Assembly: GCA_002779595.1 (NCBI GenBank)
Contig: PEWF01000040.1
Coordinates: 1-6,528, forward strand
Direction of reading: 5' to 3'
Length of the DNA stretch: 6,528 nt
Source: an archaeon CG07_land_8_20_14_0_80_38_8
Lineage (GTDB): Archaea > Nanobdellota > Nanobdellia > Tiddalikarchaeales > Tiddalikarchaeaceae
The notes beneath the pieces were generated by a model. The model had not been told where the DNA came from. It saw only the letters and a list, made by a program, of their open reading frames with translations, and did no database searches. Position numbers and translations under genes: made by a program. Below, in pieces: positions 1-5,800 of this stretch (within the stretch, counting starts at the first letter, position 1; each line of letters opens with the position of its first letter).

Positions 1-7
1 TAAATTA

Positions 8-505
8 TTATTTTTCTGCTTCGTCTTTCTTGCGGATTACTCTGATTGAATCCATTTTTACTGTTAGTGGGATGCTGACTGCTGCTTCGAGTAGTTCTAC
101 TACTACTTCTTCTTTTAATTTGTCAACTCTTTTCACTTTGGCTTTGTCGCCCTTGAACGGCCCGCTCGTGAGTTCCACTATGTCCTGCTCTTCAACGTTA
201 ATTACCTCGCTGATTGGCGCGAAGAAGTGCTCAATCTCCTTCATGCTGATCTCCTTCAAATCATGCTCCCTGCCCTCAATTAATCCCTTCACGTGCGGGA
301 TGCCGTAAATCGCGACCCTCACGTCATCAGCATTCTCAGCCTCCACGAAGAAATAACCCTTAATCTCATTAGGAGACACTATTGAATAAATATTATAACC
401 TTTCTTCTTAACATTACTTATCAATTTATCAATAACTTGGCGCTCCCTACCAGAAGTAGTCCTAACCGCCAGAATCGTACCATTTTTTGCTAATTCCTCT
501 GCCAT
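8..505 (-). CDS. spt5: Transcription elongation factor Spt5 (archaeal NusG)
   Basis: This is the archaeal Spt5/NusG homologue, which with Spt4 binds the RNA polymerase clamp and promotes processive elongation. With the ATG at 505 the protein has 165 residues, the normal size for the archaeal form. The N-terminal NGN domain spans roughly residues 9-88 (start ILAVRTTSGRERQ, core KGYFFVE). A KOW domain follows at about 104-155, with the typical SGPFKGDKAKV turn at 114-124 and a basic/acidic tail. The frame stays open upstream to a TTG at 532, but I reject that start: the ATG at 505 has a GAGGGTGA ribosome site ten bases upstream, and the NGN fold begins directly after it. The gene follows secE by 19 bases and is the last gene visible of the ftsZ-secE-spt5 cluster. 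In many archaea genes for ribosomal proteins L11, L1, L10 and L12 come next; here that would be outside the window. Confidence 0.95.
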   Translation of the reverse strand: MAEELAKNGTILAVRTTSGRERQVIDKLISNVKKKGYNIYSIVSPNEIKGYFFVEAENADDVRVAIYGIPHVKGLIEGREHDLKEISMKEIEHFFAPISEVINVEEQDIVELTSGPFKGDKAKVKRVDKLKEEVVVELLEAAVSIPLTVKMDSIRVIRKKDEAEK

Positions 506-515
506 AAAAAAAAAT

Positions 516-523
516 TCACCCTC
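516..523 (-). promoter_or_regulatory. Shine-Dalgarno site of spt5
   Basis: On the minus strand GAGGGTGA lies immediately after the secE TAG stop and ten bases before the ATG at 505; the spacer is almost entirely T. The same ten-base spacing is seen at ftsZ. This site decides the spt5 start in favour of 505 over the upstream TTG at 532, which would overlap secE. Confidence 0.8.
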
Positions 524-524
524 A

Positions 525-701
525 CTAGACAATTATTGTGCCAATTAATTGTATTATGAACCCCAACAAGCCAATAATGCCAGCACCAATTGCTGAAATT
601 TTGGCAATAGTAAGGAACTCCTCCATAGTAGGCTTATTACTAACCTGAATTATCCTCTTAAACTCATATAATTCTTTAACAACTTTATCCTTAAGATTCA
701 T
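525..701 (-). CDS. secE: Preprotein translocase subunit SecE (Sec61 gamma)
   Basis: This is the small clamp subunit of the SecYE translocon, a tail-anchored membrane protein that braces SecY during export. From the ATG at 701 it has 58 residues. An amphipathic cytoplasmic helix (about 1-20) leads into the conserved KPTMEEF segment at 23-29, followed by one membrane span at about 34-57 (glycine/isoleucine-rich) and almost no tail. That is the standard archaeal/eukaryotic single-span layout. A GTG at 716 would add five residues and overlap the ftsZ stop as GTGA. I prefer the ATG because GTGAGGG sits eight bases ahead of it and can act as the ribosome site. The gene lies between ftsZ and spt5, the expected context. 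The family is short and weakly conserved, but context and motif agree. Confidence 0.92.
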   Translation of the reverse strand: MNLKDKVVKELYEFKRIIQVSNKPTMEEFLTIAKISAIGAGIIGLLGFIIQLIGTIIV

Positions 702-709
702 AATTATTG

Positions 710-716
710 CCCTCAC
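710..716 (-). promoter_or_regulatory. Shine-Dalgarno site of secE overlapping the ftsZ stop
   Basis: GTGAGGG on the minus strand contains the ftsZ TGA stop (713-715) and lies eight bases before the secE ATG at 701. The overlap of stop codon and ribosome site suggests translational coupling of secE to ftsZ. The same bases offer an alternative GTG start at 716, so the exact start depends on how these bases are read. Confidence 0.6.
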
Positions 717-1849
717 TTTATGAATTCAATGCCCAACTCGTTCTCAATCTCCTTCTTCCTGGCCTGCTTCATAGTCTTCTGCCTGCCAAAAATTTGGGGA
801 CTCTCAACGCCAGTCACTACAAGCATTGTCTTAATAGTATTATTCAAATCATTAGAAATGTTAGCACCCCAAATAATTTTAGCATCAGGAGCCAACCTCT
901 CACTAATAGTATGAACAACAGTTTTAGCCTCCTCCAAAGTCATGTTAGGACCACCGCTCACATTAACAATAGCACCTTTCGCGCCGGTAATGCCAACATC
1001 CAATAAAGGGTTCTCAATAGCCTTCTCAACAGCCTCGCACGCCCTGTTCTCACTGTCACTCTCGCCAACACCAATCATGGCAACCCCACCCTCCTTCATG
1101 ACAGCGCGGATATCATTAAAGTCCAGATTAATCAAACCAGGCTTAGTGACTAATTCTGCAATGCCCTTAACAGCATTAGTTAAAATTTCATCAGCCACTT
1201 TGAACGCAGTATGCAAAGGCAAATTAGGAGCAATTTCCAGTAATTTATCATTAGGAATAACAATTAAAGTATCAACATTCTCCTGCAACCTTTCCAATCC
1301 TTCCTGCGCATTATTCATCCTAGTATTACCCTCAACAGAGAAAGGCAAAGTTACAACCCCGACAGTTAACGCCTTCATCTTCTTGGCTAATTCCGCAATA
1401 ACAGGCGCAGCACCAGTTCCAGTCCCGCCGCCCAAACCGCACGTGATGAATACCATGTCAGCACCTTCCAATGCTTTCCTTAAATCATGCTCCGACTCCT
1501 TGGCTGCCTCCCTCCCAACATTAGGGTCAGCACCTCCTCCAAGCCCTGCTGTTAAATCCCTTCCAATCAACACTTTAGTATCTGCAATTGTGCATAATAA
1601 ATCCTGAGCATCAGTGTTCACAGCCACTAATTCAGCACCCTTAATCCCCACTTCGCTCATTCGTAAAATAGTATTATTGCCAGCCCCGCCAACCCCAACC
1701 ACTTTTATTGACGCCCTCTTGGTAGCTAAGAATTCCTCTAATTCAGCATCAACATCCTTTGTTCTTGAATTATCTGGTTTAACTTTTATCCCTCCTGAAA
1801 AGTCAGTTTTTTGTTCCCTTCCAAGAGCAGCTTCTATTATGCCTTCCAT
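713..1849 (-). CDS. ftsZ: Cell division GTPase FtsZ (FtsZ1 type)
   Basis: This is the tubulin-like GTPase that polymerises into the division ring at midcell. The 378-residue product has the nucleotide-binding GGAGNN at 54-59 and the tubulin signature GGGTGTG at 140-146. The catalytic T7 loop NLDFND at 241-246 has both acidic residues (D243, D246) present. The GTPase core starts near residue 47 after a charged N-terminal extension of about 45 residues. The C-terminal activation domain runs to about 348, followed by a short basic linker and the end ELGIEFIK. The ATG at 1849 has GAGGTGA ten bases upstream (1860-1866). All catalytic motifs are intact, so it should be an active GTPase. FtsZ1 is the paralogue typically found beside secE-spt5 in archaea, which supports that assignment; whether a second ftsZ exists cannot be seen here. 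Confidence 0.97.
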   Translation of the reverse strand: MEGIIEAALGREQKTDFSGGIKVKPDNSRTKDVDAELEEFLATKRASIKVVGVGGAGNNTILRMSEVGIKGAELVAVNTDAQDLLCTIADTKVLIGRDLTAGLGGGADPNVGREAAKESEHDLRKALEGADMVFITCGLGGGTGTGAAPVIAELAKKMKALTVGVVTLPFSVEGNTRMNNAQEGLERLQENVDTLIVIPNDKLLEIAPNLPLHTAFKVADEILTNAVKGIAELVTKPGLINLDFNDIRAVMKEGGVAMIGVGESDSENRACEAVEKAIENPLLDVGITGAKGAIVNVSGGPNMTLEEAKTVVHTISERLAPDAKIIWGANISNDLNNTIKTMLVVTGVESPQIFGRQKTMKQARKKEIENELGIEFIK

Positions 1850-1859
1850 TTTTCCAAAT

Positions 1860-1866
1860 TCACCTC
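1860..1866 (-). promoter_or_regulatory. Shine-Dalgarno site of ftsZ
   Basis: GAGGTGA, a near-perfect match to the archaeal anti-Shine-Dalgarno sequence, lies ten bases before the ftsZ ATG. It is the strongest ribosome site in the window and makes a leaderless ftsZ message unlikely. Confidence 0.85.
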
Positions 1867-1889
1867 TGATTTTTTAAATAACCTCTTAT

Positions 1890-1904
1890 CTTAAAAAGGT
1901 TTAG
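1890..1904 (-). promoter_or_regulatory. Candidate archaeal promoter (BRE/TATA) of ftsZ-secE-spt5
   Basis: Read on the minus strand, CTAAACC (BRE-like, 1898-1904) is followed by TTTTTAAG (TATA-like, 1890-1897), directly after the FKBP stop codon. A start about 26 bases downstream would fall near 1867, giving a leader of roughly 19 bases that just includes the GAGGTGA site. A second AT-rich stretch, TTATTTAAAAAA at 1870-1881, could also be read as a TATA box. It would place the start at the ATG itself and lose the ribosome site, so I rank it lower. This is motif reading only. Confidence 0.45.
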
Positions 1905-2552
1905 TCACTTCACTATAAAAGATAAAGTGTATCCTTTTTTAAGCGTTTCCTTAACTAATTCCTCAACTGCTTTCTTAAGGTTTTCAGGGATTTCAGCAGC
2001 AGTTTTTATTCCAATATTCTTCTCCTCAAAGCTTATTTTTGCCTGTTTGCCAAGCAGTGAATAAACAATAGTATTAACTTTATCCTCCGGCTTTTCAAGA
2101 ATTTCAAGAATTTCAACATCATAAATTAAGTCCTTGCCAGCCAAAGGATGATTATAATCAAGTTTTGCAAACCTCCCCCTGCTTACGAACATTACCCTGC
2201 CTATTTTGTTGTCAACGTTAATCAGCATACCAGTCTCAGGATTGATTCCCTTATCCCTAAAACTTTTCATCTTAATATTCTCAGTCAGCTTATTCGTCCA
2301 GTCACCGAACCCCTCACTCGCAGGAACAATAATTTCATACTTGCCGCCTGCTTCCCTGTTCTCCAAAGATTTGTCCAAACCTTTCACAACGAATCCCCTG
2401 CCAACTATTACTCTGATTGGCTCGTACTCATTGCCCTGCTGGTAAATCCCCATCTCCTTCGCAACAGCCTCGCTCGTTGTGTCAAATAATGACTTACTCT
2501 CTTTCACGTAAGCGTTATAATTTATTTTCACGCAATCATTTTCCTTTATCAT
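1905..2552 (-). CDS. FKBP-type peptidyl-prolyl isomerase, SlyD/FKBP26-like
   Basis: This is a 215-residue archaeal FKBP with prolyl isomerase and probable chaperone activity, predicted cytoplasmic because there is no signal peptide. The FKBP domain is split, as in SlyD. The first part covers about 1-85 and includes SLFDTT at 21-26, VIVGRGFVVKGLDKSL at 48-63 and PASEGFG at 77-83. An insert-in-flap chaperone domain follows at about 86-132. The fold closes with the diagnostic LDYNHPLAGKDLIYDVEI at 131-148. A C-terminal extension of about 60 residues (154-215) matches the longer FKBP26-type archaeal proteins rather than the short FKBP18 type. Its ATG overlaps the Alba stop as ATGA, with only a weak AAGG eight bases upstream, so translation is probably coupled to Alba. 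Function as a general folding helper is inferred from the family; its clients are unknown. Confidence 0.93.
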   Translation of the reverse strand: MIKENDCVKINYNAYVKESKSLFDTTSEAVAKEMGIYQQGNEYEPIRVIVGRGFVVKGLDKSLENREAGGKYEIIVPASEGFGDWTNKLTENIKMKSFRDKGINPETGMLINVDNKIGRVMFVSRGRFAKLDYNHPLAGKDLIYDVEILEILEKPEDKVNTIVYSLLGKQAKISFEEKNIGIKTAAEIPENLKKAVEELVKETLKKGYTLSFIVK

Positions 2553-2836
2553 TTTAATAACCTTATACTTATAACTGAAACGTTAACATCCCCTTTGTCG
2601 CCAGTTATTTTCTGAGTTGAAGTTTCTATATTATTCACGTTAACTTCCTTCATTAATTTGTTGCGAAGAATTTCAACCACGTCAACTGCCTTTGAAATTA
2701 ACCTCCCTCTTGCTTTCACGAATACTTCTTCCGAGCCGTTCTGGAACTGCGTTACTACTCCGAGAACGTATTTCATGGGCTGCTTGTTGCCCACGTAAAT
2801 TATTGAATCATTGCTGTTTAATTGCTTGTCTGCCAA
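2549..2836 (-). CDS. albA: DNA/RNA-binding chromatin protein Alba
   Basis: This is Alba, the small dimeric archaeal protein that coats DNA and also binds RNA. The 95-residue sequence covers the whole fold: IIYVGNKQPMKYVLG at 12-26 holds the DNA-contacting loop, KARGRLISKAVDVVEILRNK at 41-60 is the family hallmark, and the beta hairpin and last strand end at ISIRLLK. The lysine pair known from Sulfolobus Alba (K16-K17) is N17-K18 here; asparagine at the first position is also known in euryarchaeal members. Starting at 2836 requires a TTG codon, with GGGGGTG seven bases upstream. No ATG or GTG is in frame before the upstream stop, and the next Met (21) lies inside the fold. The fkbp gene follows with a four-base overlap. 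The identity is secure; the start is less so. Confidence 0.95.
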   Translation of the reverse strand: MADKQLNSNDSIIYVGNKQPMKYVLGVVTQFQNGSEEVFVKARGRLISKAVDVVEILRNKLMKEVNVNNIETSTQKITGDKGDVNVSVISIRLLK

Positions 2837-2843
2837 TTGCTGA

Positions 2844-2850
2844 CACCCCC
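2844..2850 (-). promoter_or_regulatory. Shine-Dalgarno site of albA (supports TTG start)
   Basis: GGGGGTG on the minus strand lies seven bases before the TTG at 2836. It is G-rich rather than the GAGGTGA form used by ftsZ and spt5. Its first G is also the last base of an out-of-frame ATG (2850-2852), so the site and that ATG may compete for the ribosome. Confidence 0.5.
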
Positions 2851-2865
2851 ATTGCTTGTAATCCT

Positions 2866-2872
2866 AAAAAAA
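2866..2872 (-). terminator. Possible T-run terminator of the large secreted-protein gene
   Basis: Seven consecutive T on the minus strand lie about 23 bases after the stop codon of the large gene. Archaeal RNA polymerase can terminate at T-rich tracts without a hairpin, and I see no clear stem before it. It lies just downstream of the putative Alba TATA box and upstream of the predicted start, so it would fit in either reading. Low confidence: a run this short occurs often in AT-rich gaps. Confidence 0.25.
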
Positions 2873-2881
2873 GTTGTATTG

Positions 2882-2894
2882 TTTAAAAATCTTG
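2882..2894 (-). promoter_or_regulatory. Candidate archaeal promoter (BRE/TATA) of albA-fkbp
   Basis: Immediately after the TAG stop of the large gene, the minus strand reads CAAGA (BRE-like, 2890-2894) and TTTTTAAA (TATA-like, 2882-2889). A start about 26 bases downstream would fall near 2860, leaving a leader of roughly 24 bases that contains the GGGGGTG site. The layout closely copies the ftsZ promoter candidate: a T5A2-3 box within a few bases of the previous stop. Motif evidence only. Confidence 0.45.
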
Positions 2895-5800
2895 CTAATC
2901 CTTATTAGGGTAATTAGGACTTGCAGGGTAGCCCATTAATTCATTATTGCTTCCGCAGTCAGCGTGCTCCCTTACAGTGTCAAGCCTGAACCTGTAATAA
3001 TCAGCCCATGGAGGCACCATCTGCATTAACCACCAAGGGAAAGGCTCGTCAGTTTCATAATAAGAGTCAAGGAACGGCTCATACCAGAAAATGCATGCCT
3101 GTATTACCGGCGACGAGTTAACAATAATCACGTTCACGCTTACAGTGTTGCCGTCAGAATCCTTCCATGACAGCACGTCCCCCTGCTTTATGTATGAATG
3201 CGTCTTCAGTATCTGGTTCGCGTCAGTGTACTCCCAGTCAAATTCTGTCTTATATTTTTTCTCAAATGCTTTCCAGAAATTCTCGCAGTACTCCCTTGAG
3301 TATATCACGTTATGATTGCCTTTGTCAACATGCCTTTCTATGTCCGCGATTCCGGGCTCAGGATGCGCAGGGTTTCCTTTCTCATCCACCTGGTCAATAG
3401 TGCTCACCCCGTCGCATGACGGGACTTTGTCCTCGCCGAAGATTTCAACGCAAGTTTCCCTGTTCCACAAGTAATGGTACAATTTTTCCTCCTCATCCCT
3501 GTCAATAGTCGGCAAATGAGTTGTTTTCGAGTAAAAATCAGCATCAATCCATTCATCTTCATTGTCATCAGTAAATTTCTGATAATCCACTATTGTAAAA
3601 TCCGAATCATCATTGAATGAGTACTCATCATCTTTTATGTAATTCTTATTTTCAGCCCAAGTGTCATAAGAGTTTAAAGTATACTCATAAGATTGTATGC
3701 CATTTGCCTGAATAATCGGGTCTTTCTGGAAAATAACGTAACCAGTGTATAATCCCAGCACGTCAGTGCCTGTTCCAGCATTCCTGTACCATCCCAGATT
3801 AACGGATTCTGAACCGTCAAGAGTGTAATAATTCTCGTCACCGCTAGTATACCTTTTGAAATTCCTTCCAGCATTAACATCCATTATTTTTGCAAAATCA
3901 TTGCCGTAAACTGAGCAGTACCTTCCAATAGTGATTTCATAATTCCCGTAAAAATCATTAGTTGCTGAGGATATTGAAGTCGGCCCAATATTGCTCCAGT
4001 AACCAACTAATTCATTGCTTCTTGATATTGCATCCTGCGGGCAGTTAGTGTAATCAATTGTTCCGCCAGTCTTAGTATTAGTGAATGACTTGTCTTCCCC
4101 GCACACTAATGATTTCGTGGTGCAGAAGTCCTCATAACTTATTGAGCGGAGCACTACCGGCCCTGTTAATAATTCTGCTATTCTCTGGTCTGCCCAGCAC
4201 TCTTCACTATTATCAGTTACGCAGAATGGTATGTTTCTCGGATTGTCCTGGTCAAAACTTGCCATTGGATAATCATCCCAGCAAATGCTTATTCCTGAAC
4301 CAAGATACTCGTAATCATTGCATTTGCTTAAAGCCCATGCGTGGCTGTTAATTATGCACTGAATATCAGGTATTATTGTTTCAGTAAAAGTTTCCTGCTT
4401 CCTGCACTGCAATACTCCATCCTCTTTTATAGGCTCGTAACCCCCGTCAGTCCTGTAATACACGCATATTGGGTCAATGTCATAATTAATGCATGAGGAT
4501 TTTAATCCTGACGCGCATGAAGGATTAGTGTCGCAGACAAAGTCAGTGGTTTTCCTCGCATTACTCGTATCAGCAAAGCCGTTGTCCACTGCCACTGTCA
4601 TGTCAATATAGCAGTCACTGTCATCATCCTTTCCGAAAACGTCACTATACTCACTTAATAAGTGGCCTTCACCGTCGCAGTACTTTGATGCGAACGCGTC
4701 AGTGTCAGTCCATTCAAAACCTATTGGGCAGCAGTGCCCGTAATCCTCATCCTTTAAAGGCGAGTAATTCTCATTAGTCTTGCTGCAGTAATCCGTTGCG
4801 CACTCGCAGTTGCTTAAGCACTCCCCGTTGCCTGTTGAGGTTGACAAGAATACGTTAGGAAGCTCGTCTTTTATTGTTGGTATTTGCGCTGGAGGCGAGT
4901 AAAATTTCCCGTTGTAAATTTCCGCTTCAACAACATCATAAGTTCCTTCAGACGCTTCGCCCAAAAATCCGCCGTTCGCGTCAGTCATTATATTAATCCT
5001 TTCATTCTTGAACTCTATCATTTGAGCGCTTAATGTGAAAAAATTATCATAAGCTATTTCGCCGTCTGAATAAACAGGGTACGAGCTCCTGTAGCGGTTG
5101 TAAACGCAACCGTTCGCATCAATAAAATCATGAGTTACGCATAAAGGATTGCAGATGCTGTTCTCGTCAAGAGTTTTTATCTGGCATGACAAGTCATTAT
5201 CCACTAATATGTTCCCGTAATTAACTATTGAGTTAAACTTTGCATTAAAATTATCCAATTCCTCGTCATTAACGTACGGGCAGTCAACAGGGCATGACAT
5301 GCAGCTCTCAGGAGGGTAGTGCAGGCAGTTGTCAGCGCTTTCGCAAGTCTCGCATATTCCGTTACCGCACACAGGAAATATGTTATAAGTCAGGCGGGAC
5401 AGGAAGTCAACAGTGTACAAGTCAAGAGTGAAATCAGGGCTTGGAGGGCTGACTGTGAAAAATATCCTGTAAGTCTGCGAGTCAACGTTGAAGTAAACTC
5501 CTGATTTCAAGCCTTTCTGGATTGAGTCATATTTTGTGATGTCATCAGCTGCGTTGTAAAGTTCATTAGTCTCGTAGTAAATGTCCATGTAATACCTGTT
5601 AGCCCTTTCATAAGTGATGAACAAATACTCTTTCGTGCTGTCATCAGTTATTGTCCTGACTGCTTCGCTCAGGAAATTATTCCCGGTTTCTAATTCCCTT
5701 GCGCAGAACGCGTTCCATTCACCAGGATTATGGCAGGTTCTAGGACTCTCGCAACTGGCATCACTGTAGCAGGATGGTATCACGCATTCCCTTGTGTAAG

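Noticed and set aside
1..7. Bases after the spt5 stop as a terminator or start of the next gene
   Set aside because: Only seven bases are present, too few to support any feature.
506..532. Longer Spt5 starting at TTG 532
   Set aside because: It would add nine residues ahead of the NGN domain, overlap secE, and ignore the ATG at 505 with a good ribosome site ten bases upstream.
702..716. SecE starting at GTG 716 with a GTGA overlap
   Set aside because: Possible, but the ATG at 701 has GTGAGGG eight bases ahead and gives the usual SecE N-terminus; the extra five residues add nothing recognisable.
942..1607. Long plus-strand open frame of 221 codons
   Set aside because: It lies entirely antisense to ftsZ, whose motifs are intact. 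Its low-complexity S/P/L/T-rich product is what the reverse strand of a conserved gene gives.
2093..2116. Short direct repeat TTTCAAGAA, two copies plus a partial
   Set aside because: It only encodes the EILEIL segment at the end of the FKBP domain, a common strand end, and is too short to be a functional repeat.
3674..3880. Minus-strand 68-codon frame inside the large gene
   Set aside because: It is a shifted frame within the long secreted-protein gene, with no ribosome site or recognisable domain.
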